Part shown: positions 36,259 through 46,344 of the stretch, one piece after another
How positions within the stretch are numbered: position 1 is the first letter of the stretch
Layout of the letters: every line of letters starts with the position of its first letter
NCBI RefSeq assembly: GCF_030445035.2
Contig: NC_080702.1
Coordinates: 13,834,029-13,898,028 of the forward strand
Origin: Dasypus novemcinctus
Taxonomy: Eukaryota; Chordata; Mammalia; Cingulata; Dasypodidae
DNA length: 64,000 bases
Direction of reading: 5' to 3'
The notes under the pieces: generated by a model
What the model was told of the DNA's origin: nothing
Database searches by the model: none
The model's input: the letters and a program-made list of their open reading frames with translations, nothing else
Position numbers and translations under genes: made by a program

Positions 36259-36274
36259 AAATTGCCATAAGCAG
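36259..36274. repeat. Right target-site duplication of the long L1
   Basis: AAATTGCCATAAGCAG, pairing with 25343-25358. Confidence 0.9.
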
Positions 36275-37816
36275 ATTGTACTTAATTATTAGCAATTAAT
36301 ATTCCACTATCTGTACACATAAAAGCAGAAATCTCCTTCTGTGTCAGAGATTATTTCAGAATCATTTCTTATACTGAGAAGCATTTTGAAGTTTGATGTA
36401 ATCTATAAAAGATTAATTTTAAAAATAAAAGTAGAGTCATAGGTATAAAAAATTGGATTTTTTCATTGGAAATGAATGGGTAAATTTTATGTAACCCAAA
36501 TGACAATATATACATTTCTATATCTCTCTCTTTACTCTTTGATCATACAGACTATTATTACTGTGGCTTAAAAATGGGAGTGAATAGGCATAGGGAATTG
36601 GAATAAGCTTAATTGGGTTATAACTTGCAATGTAAGTCCTAGGCAAAATTTCAGAATCCAGAGGTAAGTACATCATTGTGAAAACAAGGCAGACTGAGAA
36701 TTTTGGAATTGGGGGTAGTCAGCATCACTGCCACACAGGGAACGTAATATTCAAAACAAAGCAGGATAGTGGGGAATTTTCAAAGACCTTTCCCATCAGG
36801 AAGCATCAAGGCAGATTGGCCATAGAAAGAGACCTGTGATGGCAGAGGGGTCATGAAAGGCTGCAAGATGGGCTGCAACTAGACCACTGATTACTTCACT
36901 GGTGGTGGAGAGGTCTTCCAGGCAAGGGACACCTCTATGGGGAAAACTCTGAGGTGAGAATTAAGGCAGTATTTTTGGAACAACCAGGAAGTAAGACATA
37001 CTGAATTAGTTTATTTAATAGAAGTAGGAAGATTACTAAGGTAGAAAATGTTTAATATGAGTGGGAAGATTACTGTTTTAGGAACTGACAAGCAGTAGTA
37101 GGGGCTCCTGCTCTGTTACTGTCTCTGAGAAATTGAACCAGTGACTGAATGTACTTCTGCATCATTTCTCCATGGATGAGAAGGTGATATTAGTTGTATG
37201 AACTTCAAGATGCAGTTCTGAAATTCAATCCAAACATAATCCCAGTTATTCTTTATATACAGAGTCAAGTATAGGCAGAAGACTCAAAATAACAGTTTTC
37301 AGGAGGCATTGGTAAACAGAGGAGAGGCAAGAAAAACAAAGACATCTTGAATATGGTGGTTTGAGGACAGGAAGCATGAAAAGAATGGACAGATATAACT
37401 GATGGAACAAAACCAGATGCTCTTTCATTTCTAAGTGCTATATTCCATGGGTAATTCCTATTTCTTCCCACATTAGATGAAGAATAAAATATTTAGAAAA
37501 TTTACTAGGTTTTCTTGCCTTGGTATTCCTATGTTACTAAAGTTAGCAATTTTTCATTACTTTTTATCCATTTATGTGTTTATATTCAGTTCTACATGAC
37601 AACTCAAAAGCCACCTAATCTGAGTGGCCTTGCCAGACCACCCTTTCCTGCACAGGGCATCCGTTGTCATTCTATGGCCTTCTCCTCTGCATTTTTTTGC
37701 TTCATAAATCAGGGCACCAACTGAAAGATAAATATAAACTCTAAATACTAACTCACTAAAATATTAACTTTAAGGGCCAAAATTAAAATTAAAATTGGTG
37801 ACTTGAACATTTAAAA
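36275..37816. other. Intergenic DNA, no gene seen
   Basis: Unrecognised single-copy-looking DNA with only short frames. No LTR or SINE termini were found. Confidence 0.45.
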
Positions 37817-38450
37817 TATATTTTTTAAGATTTATTTCTTTATCCTCCCTCCCCTCCCCCTTCCTCCCCTCCCCCTTTCCACCCCCTCTCCCTCCCCACC
37901 CCACCCTGCTATTTTTGCTGCCTGTCCATTCACTGTGTGATCTTCTGTATCTATTTCTCTTTTTGTCATGTTTTCTCATTTCTTCTCTAGGATTCAATCC
38001 TGGGGACCTCTGATGTGGAGGGAGTTTCCCTGAGTCTCCCTGTCAGCTGCACCATCTCAGTTCCTGGTCTCTGTTGCTCTTCACCTTGACCCTCCCCTTC
38101 GCCTCTCTTTTGTTGCATCATCATCTTGCTAGGTGACTCACTTGCATGGGCACTGGCTCATTTTGTGGACACTCAGCTCACCGCATGGGCACTGACTTGC
38201 CCCACAGGCACTGGCTCACCACACAGATACTCGTGCAGGCACTTGGCTTGTCATGCATGCACTCAGCTTGCTGTGCAGGCACGGGCATGGTAACGTGTGT
38301 GGGCACTCAGCTTGCTGTGCAGACACTGGCTCACCACGCAGGCATGCTTTCTCTTTGTTTGCACCAGGAGGCCCCAGGGATGGAAGCCAGGTCCTCCCAT
38401 ATGGTAAGGCAGAAGCCCTATCACTTGAGTCACATCGGCTTCTCTCAAAA
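37817..38450 (-). repeat. DAS SINE, long variant
   Basis: On the minus strand it opens with a tRNA-like head (agccgatgtgactcaagtgatagggcttctgccttaccatatggga, then a B-box-like stretch). It ends with a purine-rich run and aaataaatctta-A. Between them, about 38130-38345, is a set of imperfect tandem units built on 'gcaggcactgg/ctcagcttgctgtg'. At about 630 bases it is longer than the canonical copies at 54624 or 57525, because of this tandem core. Confidence 0.8.
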
Positions 38451-39235
38451 TATGTTTTAATGAATTGAAGCATGTAAAATGTTCCTATGTTAATAAAGAA
38501 GAAAATTTCCTCCAATTCATGTCCTGAACAGGAAATATTAAAAAACAAACATGCAATAGAGACTGAAAGATTGTGCTTTTTGACACTCTCCTCACTTTTT
38601 GTGGATGATAAGTTAAGATTTTGCTATCATGTGGAACAAAACTGCCTGAAATCACATATTTTTCTTTCCTTTTTTGAGTTGGTATTAGCTGTGTACTTGC
38701 CTATCCAGTTTTCCACTCTTTTGACTTTGTTTTCTTATAAAATCTTAATGTGCTTCTCTGCAGTGTTCCCAGGTGTAATTTGATGCAGTCTCGTTTTGCT
38801 TATTTTTCATACAGAATAAATAATTTTATCTTCATGGTCTGTATCTCTCCCTTCCTTTTTCTCTCCAGTTCTATCTCTCTCCACCTTTTATTATCAGCTA
38901 GAAATCCATGCCATCTATACCATTTATGTGAAGCAATAAAGTAATACACATTTTTTGTGATAACCTTCATATGGCAAGATCCCGAGTGCCTTCAGAATCA
39001 TCAGTGCATGATATTCTAACAAAACTTTGAGAATTTATACTTCAATAAATACTGTGATAACTTGCAACTAAAATTGGGAGTCCTGATCCCATTGCCATAT
39101 TAGATAATAGAGTTTAAGGTATGCAAGTTTATTTATCTTTTACCACAGACTGCATTTGGATTCTGTTGATGACACGGATTAATCAAATCACTAATACTGT
39201 AGAACGTTGGACAGCACATAGGGTACTAAAAGATT
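38451..39235. other. Intergenic DNA, no gene seen
   Basis: Short frames only. No recognised repeat. Confidence 0.4.
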
Positions 39236-39239
39236 GAGT

Positions 39240-39510
39240 TTTTTTAAACTATTAATGATAATTATTGTTTTAGCTAACATTATTGTCCTAGGCCTGAAGT
39301 TGAGTGCTTTAGTATGCACTTGCTCATTTCATTCTAACAGCAATCCTATGAAACAGATACCAGTATAAATCTCATTGCACAGAGAGGAAATGGAATACAT
39401 GGAGAGCTTTTTAAAAATTCTCAAGACCATAGAACTAGAGTGAGATGGATCTAGGACTTGACACTACCCCAGTTTGACTCTAAAGTCTATCCTCCTAACT
39501 TTATCCTTGT
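39240..39510 (+). repeat. MIR SINE
   Basis: The phrases ttgagtgctttagtatgcacttgctcatttcattct, aacagcaatcctatgaaacagatacc and cacagagaggaaatgg follow the core and 3' half of the mammalian-wide MIR in order. Divergence is high, as expected for its age. Confidence 0.8.
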
Positions 39511-39529
39511 TATCATTTGGTTGTATCTA

Positions 39530-40300
39530 TTTTATCTACTGATCTGTTCATCTCTCTGTGAACCATTTGCAAGTAAATTGCAGACATCAAACCACCTCAC
39601 CTTTAAATACTTTAGTTTGCATATTCTAAAATAAGAATATTTTCCCACACCTAAGAAAACCAACAATAACTTTCTAATTCTCTAATCTTATCTAAATGCT
39701 GACAAAATTAAAATTTCTTCTTTAGTTTCATTTAATCCAGACTAGTCCCCCACTTTTTCCTTTATATTTTTGAAAATGATATTGAATTATGAGAAGACCT
39801 GGCCAGTTGTCTTTCAGAAATTCCCCTTCTTGTATTGGTCTTATTGTTCTGCCATGTCATTAACTTGTTTTCTATGCCATGTGTTTTTAGTAAACCAAAA
39901 GATTAATCTGAAGGTTTGCCTAGATTGGGGTTGCAATTATTGAAAAGAATACTTCATAAGAAATATTGAATTTCATGCTGTCACTACCGTATTGTCTCAG
40001 TATATATGATGCTACCTATGATCATTTGGTTAAAGTGGTGACCACTTCATTGAAGCCCATTTTTGGTTTATGATTTTTTCCTAACTAAAAAATAATCTGT
40101 AGGATGATACTGTGGCAAGATATAAATAGTGTATTCCCCAGTAATGTTTGGGTGATCACAATAATCCTTGCCTGATTCAATTATTACTCTGGAGCTGCAA
40201 AGTATATATTTCTAGCATATCATATTTCTATCATTCCTTTCATATTTCTTGCATTACTCTTTAAAGGAGTGTCCATGATTAATTTGTGATGTTTACCACA
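39530..40300. repeat. Ancient interspersed repeat, probably L1-type
   Basis: Phrases such as catttgcaagtaaattgcagacatc, ctttaaatactttagtttgcatattc, ggccagttgtctttcagaa and tgatcatttggttaaagtggtg are familiar from an old repeat common across placental mammals. I cannot name the subfamily with certainty. It is non-coding. Confidence 0.5.
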
Positions 40301-40589
40301 TGAGCAGGAGGAGTAAATGGTGAAATGTGATTTTTTGGTTTCATTTCTGATGTAAATATATTCTCTTTCAAATTTCAGAATTTAATGTTTAAAATGGCTT
40401 AATTTTCATTCAATGTGTTGAACAGCTGCCATATACTCACTAATCTCTGTTTTATACATAACTGATAAGTTATGATTGCCTATATCACATTATTAAGTTT
40501 TACTGATGAAACCTTAAATAAGTCTTCCAGGTATTTCATATAAGTGAGTTCATATAATATTTATCTTTTTGAGTTTGTGAATGTAATTA

Positions 40590-40680
40590 ATACCACTGAG
40601 TTGTGTACTTGAAATTGTTAAAATGGGAAACTTTGAGTTGTATATATATTACTATGATAAAAAGTTTAAAAAAAACTGCC
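40590..40680 (+). repeat. Old L1 3' UTR end
   Basis: The phrases accactgagttgtgtacttgaaattgttaaaatggg and gagttgtatatatattac, followed by A-rich DNA, match the generic end of L1M elements. Confidence 0.6.
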
Positions 40681-41196
40681 AGTGATTTTTACCAATTTAT
40701 AAATCTGGAAAATTTCATTTTATTATTGGCATAATTTCCAAGAGTTTCATGACTGCTATCTGATTTAATTCTTTAATGATTATATGAGATTGCATTGACT
40801 ACTGGTGAAAAAAGATTGAGTAAACTCAGTCAGACAATGCATAACTTAATACATGGTTAATCCAGCACTGAACCCTAAGTCTTCAGAGTTTTTAAAAAGT
40901 TTTCCACCCTAGCATATAGGTTCTACACAAGTTCCATAGACTTGAATATAGGTCCTAGAGCTGCAGGTCAACATCAGAGTTGTGCCAGGTACTATGAGCT
41001 GGAATTGATAGGCTGGTTGTTGGTTCATATTTACCAATAGCTTAGATGTGGTTAGAATCATGTAGGTGACCAGATGGCAGCATCTTTGTCTTATAGCTGA
41101 TACGGTATCAACTTCCCTCATCTCCATTTAAAAATTATGGAATAGTATAGAAAATACACACATATATTTAAACTTTATAAATGTTCATACTAAAAA
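40681..41196. other. Intergenic DNA, no gene seen
   Basis: No supported gene or repeat. Confidence 0.4.
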
Positions 41197-41575
41197 TTAT
41201 GATATGGGAATTGGCTGTGCCTCAATCAGCTGGGCTCCCATCTACCATATGGGAGGTCCTGGGTTCCCATCCCAGGGCCTCAGTGGAAGGCAGGCTCACC
41301 TGCATGCTGCAGAGTGCCACAAGCCTGGGCACTGTGGAGTGCCACCCAGCTCACAAGCACTGCAGAGAGCCAACTCAGCAAGGTGATGCAACAAAAAGGG
41401 AGAAAAGCAAAAATGCACAAAAGAGTGCAGTGAAAGGACACAGAGAGCAGACAGCAAATGAGCCACAAGGGGGGGATAAATAAAAATAAATACAGACACA
41501 GAAGAACGCCCAACAAATGAACACAGAGAGGAGACGGTATGCAAAAAAAGAGCCATAAGGGAGGGGAATTTAAAA
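41197..41575 (+). repeat. DAS SINE, variant copy
   Basis: It has a tRNA-like head (ggctgtgcctcaatcagctgggctcccat) with accatatgggaggtcctgggtt, and a middle built on repeats of 'gcactgcagagtgcca'. The DAS tail follows (gatgcaacaaaaagggag, ggacacagagagcagacagc) with an A-rich end. It resembles the 50137 copy more than the canonical copies. Confidence 0.85.
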
Positions 41576-41784
41576 AAAGTGTGTTATGATTAACCATAGG
41601 AGTTACATTTCACTATTTCATACAATCACAAAAATATGAAATAACCAGAATGCACAAGAAATTATGACACATTCATAAGTTTATATTACACAGCATTATA
41701 AATAAAGTTGTAAAAATATATAAAGCTTTGTAAAGCAAATTAACTTTATCTACTCAAGCTGAAAAATATTTATACCATATGTGG

Positions 41785-42064
41785 TAAGTTGATTAATGAC
41801 TTCCCAAAGATGTCCATATTCCAATTCCTAGAATTTGTGGATATATTAGATTACATGATAAAGAGGAATTAAAGTAGCCAATAGAAATATGGCTGCTAAT
41901 TAACCTTAAGATAGGGAGATTATTCTAGGTTATTTGGGTGAACACAGTGGATGTAGCAAGGGCTCTTGAAGATGGAAGAAGGAAGCAAAAAGGTCAGTGC
42001 GAGAGTATTAGGATATGAGAAAGAGTTAATCAGTTAGAGCTGGTTTTCGAAGTTGGAAGAGGAC
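41785..42064 (+). repeat. MLT1 LTR, 5' part
   Basis: The phrases cttcccaaagatgtccatattccaattcctagaa and ttaaccttaagatagggagattattctaggttatttgggtg match MLT1 (MaLR). The rest of the element continues at 42700. Confidence 0.85.
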
Positions 42065-42699
42065 TGTTTTAGTCAGCCAAAGGGGTGTTGATGCAAAATA
42101 CCAGAAATTGGTTGGCTTTCATAAAGGGTATTTATTTTGGGGTAGAAGCTTACAGTTACCAGGCCATAAAGTTTAAATTACTTCCCTTACCAAAGTCTTT
42201 TGCCACGTGTTGGAGTAAGATGGCTGCCCACGTCTGCCACGGTTTGGGCTTAGGTTCCTCTCTTCATGGGACTTGCTTCTCTCTGGCTGAGGGTTCCTCT
42301 CTTCATGGGGCTGCATATCTCTCTGGACTTAGTTGCTGTGCTCACTCCACAAGGCCAGCTGTAGACTATCAGACAAATGGCTCCATCTCTCTGCCCAGTG
42401 CTTCTGCCATGTGTCAGGAGCCGTCTCTTTTCCTCTGTGTTCATCTCCTGTGTGTACACTTCCTGGGCTCCAGCTCCAATTTCCAACATCAAAATTCCAA
42501 CACCTAAAAATCCAACATGAAAATCCCCAACTCTGTCCTTTGCCATGTCTTTTATCTGTGAGTCCCCACCTACCAACACCTTACTGATGTGGCTCAAGAG
42601 AAGCAGTAATCATAATTTAATCATGCCCAGGTACAGACCAGTTTACAAACAAAATCCAGTATGTAATTTTGGAATTCATAGCTATATCAAACTGCTACA
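42065..42699 (-). repeat. Solo LTR, MaLR-like, inserted in MLT1
   Basis: On the minus strand it begins TGTAGCAGTTTGATATAGC and ends GGCTGACTAAAACA. It interrupts MLT1, and its flanks AGGAC/GGGAC form a 5-bp target duplication with one mismatch. It shares its ends and tail (the run at 42120-42140, ttctggtattttgcatcaac) with the LTRs at 55789 and 58690 but is longer. Confidence 0.85.
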
Positions 42700-42855
42700 G
42701 GGACTCTAGCCAAGGAATGCGGGCAGTCTATAGAAACTGGAAAGAGCAAGGAAATGGATGTTCCCCTAGAGCCTCCAGAAAATAACAGCCCTATTGACAC
42801 CTTGATTTTAACCTAATGAGGCCCATTTTAAAAAATCTAATTGGTACATCAGTTA
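42700..42855 (+). repeat. MLT1 LTR, 3' part
   Basis: The phrases tctagccaaggaatgcgggcagtctatagaaactgg and cctagagcctccagaaaataacagccctattgacaccttgatttta are the standard MLT1 3' half. It resumes after the inserted LTR. Confidence 0.85.
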
Positions 42856-43019
42856 TAGGAATCTAATAATTTGCAACCAATAATACTCCTTATAGAACAT
42901 TAGATCATGAGAGCCTGAAAAAAAATGTTCGTTTGTTTTAGCATTTTTATGGCAAATTATGAACATTGCTCTTCCAAACACTCTTAATAAATAAAAAAAA
43001 GGAATCCTTAAATCCGAGG

Positions 43020-44700
43020 TTGGATTATACCAAAATCTTATCTACAGTTATTGGATGCAGTATTCCATATATGTCTGTCAGTTTAAGTTCATCAATTCTA
43101 TTATTCAAATTTTCTATATCCTTTCTGATTTTTTTTGGACTGCTTGATCTAACAATTACTGAAAGATTGTGTAAAAATAATTGACTGTGGAGGTGAATTT
43201 ATCTATTCTGTTTGATAATTCTTTCAAGTTTTGCAGTATATACTCTTGAGACTATCATTATGTGCATTATATTTCAGAATTGCTTTTGTTTCCTACCAGA
43301 GTATTTTCTCTTTTGATTAAGAAGTGATCCTCTCTACCTCCCCTCAAACTTTTTGTTCTTTAGCCTATTTTGTCTGAAATGTCATCATAAAGTATATAAC
43401 TGGATTTGCTTAATTCCAGTTTGTAATCTTTCACATTTAACAAGTGCACCTAGTCCATCTACATTTCTTATAATTACTTCTACTATTTTTATTTCATGAT
43501 TTCTATTTGTCTTGCTCTTTCTATGTTTCTTCTTTCTCCATTAACTATTAGATTTTTCCATTTTTTTATTCGTGTAATCACATTTTAGTGTTTATCATAG
43601 AAAGTCAAGTGTTTTTAAGTTTTTCAACTCTAAAGTTATTTAATAACTGTTTATGCTCCTCTTGAAGAATATGAGGACATTAGACCTTAGACTATTTTAA
43701 ACATTTTAACTCCTTGTTTGAGATACCACTTGTGTATTTTTGATCTACCATTTTTTTTAACTTGATAGTATATTTTCATCTATTCTGTTTGGGATTAATT
43801 TGGGAATTTGGATTCTGTGGGTTACTACCTTTAATCATTTCTGGACATTTCTTCATTATTTCATCAAAACATTTTTTCCAATCTAATAATTTTCAGCTAT
43901 TCATTTTAAGCCCCTAGTAGTTGTATTTGAACATCCTCATTCTCTCCTCCATGTTCAATACACTCCTTTTAAAAATATTTTCCATCTTTCTGTTCTTTTG
44001 GAACTTCATTTCTGGATAATTTCCAGTTCTATATTTCAGGCTGTTAATTTATTCAGCTGTATTATGTCTGCACCTAAACTGCTTTTAACCCTATTGAGCT
44101 TATTATTGCTTCAATTATATATTTTATTTCATATATATTTATAAATCATAATCATATATTATATTTCAGTTATAAAAATATTCATTCCTAGAACATTCTA
44201 CTTTGTTTTTCAATTACTCCTAGTCAATATACTTTACCTCAATGTTTTAAAAAATATTTATATATTAAAAAATACTTGTTTTATATTGTGTTTGACAGTT
44301 CTAATATTGGAATTCTTCATAGGTCAGATTTTACTCTCTTGTTTCTGTTGGTTGTTATTCATAGTACATTGTTTTCACCTGAATCTTGTATTGTCTGCTA
44401 TGAGCCCATACTTCTTGGAATTTTAACACTGTGAATACTTTTCAGCCTGGAATGAACATGGGTTCTTTCAGAGAATATTTCCAGTAGGTCCTGCTATATG
44501 ACTGGTAGCACCCCCAAAATGAGACCATTAAATCTGAGGAACTATTCAAGGGAAGGCTGTTTGTGGTTATTAGTTCTCAAAGAGAAACTTTTAATTTTTA
44601 ACTTTTTTTGTAGAGACATATACACAACTCAAAATTTCCCATTTTAACCACTTTCAAGTGTACAGTTCAGTAGTACTAAGTACATTCACATTGTTGGTCT
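43020..44700 (-). repeat. Old L1 fragments, antisense
   Basis: Blocks resembling reversed L1 ORF2 endonuclease sequence (ctattttgtctgaaatgtc, agtccatctacatttcttataa) lie at about 43200-43480. A typical reversed L1M end (tttcaagtgtacagttcagtagtactaagtacattcacattgttg) is at 44650-44697. The middle is poorly preserved. No coding capacity remains. Confidence 0.55.
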
Positions 44701-44704
44701 TTCC

Positions 44705-45140
44705 CCCTTGATAGTGACAGAACTTGAAATAGCCAGTCTTCTTGCAGGTCCCTGTTGGTAGGAGAAGACAAGGGAGCAGAGCTTTTTTCCTGATCTACCT
44801 TGCATTGAAATGTGTAGCCCTGTAGGGGCCACAGGCTTATAAATGAGTGTCCTGTCATATTCCCCATCTTGGAAGTGCGTCCTGGTCTTTGTCTCTGTTC
44901 TCTGATATACTTCTGAGTCCATAAAATCTAAGCTTAAGTTTCCTGGGTTCAATCAATGCCTTAAATGCAAATGTGAACTTCTACTTATTTCTGTAGGTTC
45001 TTGCCTTTCTCTGGATTTTGGCCCAAATATGCCCTACATAATATATTGAAGAAGATATATGTATATTTCATCTGGAACTGTTAGGGCAAATTAATTTTTA
45101 TTCTATGATTCTATTTATCTTTATCCTATTGGATTGGATA
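44705..45140. other. Intergenic DNA, no gene seen
   Basis: Short frames only. No recognised repeat. Confidence 0.35.
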
Positions 45141-45149
45141 AGCTTTCCT

Positions 45150-46150
45150 TATCATTTTTATTTTATTTTTGCATCCCTGACTTGGAAGTTATAATTCTAC
45201 AATTTTAAAATATTCTAAAATTTAAAAAACGATAACATACATATTTGACATGAATTCTAAAGCAATTTATATCCTTTTCTCCTAAGAATACAAAGATTAA
45301 AATGCTTTTATATGTTATTTGATTTCTGGCATTTTAGTTTTACTCCCTGCCCCATCCAACTAGAAATCATTTTTATTATTATCTGATATAGTCAATCCTT
45401 CTTTAGATGTAGCACTCTATCCAGTACATTCCTTTCTCACCACTCCTTCTTGCAATACATTTCTTCCTTCTGAATTTAACTTCTTTTACCATGAAGTATA
45501 TCCTTACTTAGAGGAAATCTTCTCTCTTTTGTTCTTGATTTAGAATTTTTTTTTTTTTTTACTTTTTCCTTATTTCAGAATCAAAGTTAAGCTGGATCGT
45601 GATTATAAATAATTTTCTTTTACCACATTAATTTTATTCCCATATGTTCTGGACTCCATTATTGCTACTAAAATATTAGCAAAGGTAAAATTTCTTTTTC
45701 AAGAAAATTAGTCTGTTTCTTTCTCTTTGACTATTTTTACAAACTGTTCTTTGCCTTTTTACTCAACAGTTTAATTTCAATGTGGTTAGGTGTACATTTT
45801 ACTTTATTTTTTTCTATATTTTATTAAATATGTTCCCTAGTAAGGACCCTTATCTTTAATCAGTTATGGGAAATTCTCAGTAGTAATCTTTGATATCAGG
45901 TTTTTCTGTTCTCTGGATTCTTTTCTTCAGATGCTCTAATTAATTTGTTAGACCTTCCCCTTCTATCTTCAAGGTCTGTTAACTTTTCTTCCTTGTCTTC
46001 TATTTAACTGTATTCATTCCTGGGTAATTTCATCACATACATATTCAAATGTACTAAATCTGTCTTCTGAGGATGCATTTATTTATTTATTTTTTCCAGG
46101 AGTCTAACTTCATTCTTTTTAAAATATCCCAGGTCTTTTGTGATTATGCC
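45150..46150 (-). repeat. Probable old L1 fragments, antisense
   Basis: T-rich DNA with phrases such as tagtaatctttgatatcaggtttttctgttctctggattctt and ttcaaatgtactaaatctgtc, which recall reversed L1M ORF regions. A poly-T run lies at 45547-45560. Subfamily and limits are uncertain. Confidence 0.4.
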
Positions 46151-46344
46151 TTTTTATTTATAACTTATGCCTTCAATTTCTTTTTCCTATTAATATAATT
46201 ATTCATATTTAAATCTATCAACAGGTGTTTTTTAAAGAGCTTAGAAAGGAAATACAAATATTTTATTAAAGAATTTATAGAAGGACATACACAAACACAG
46301 TAGTTATCTCTGTATGGTGAGATTAGTGTGGATTTTTCATTTTG

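Noticed and set aside
38487-38944. Frames of 98 and 64 codons with hydrophobic content
   Set aside because: AT-rich DNA, no recognised domain, no supporting signals.
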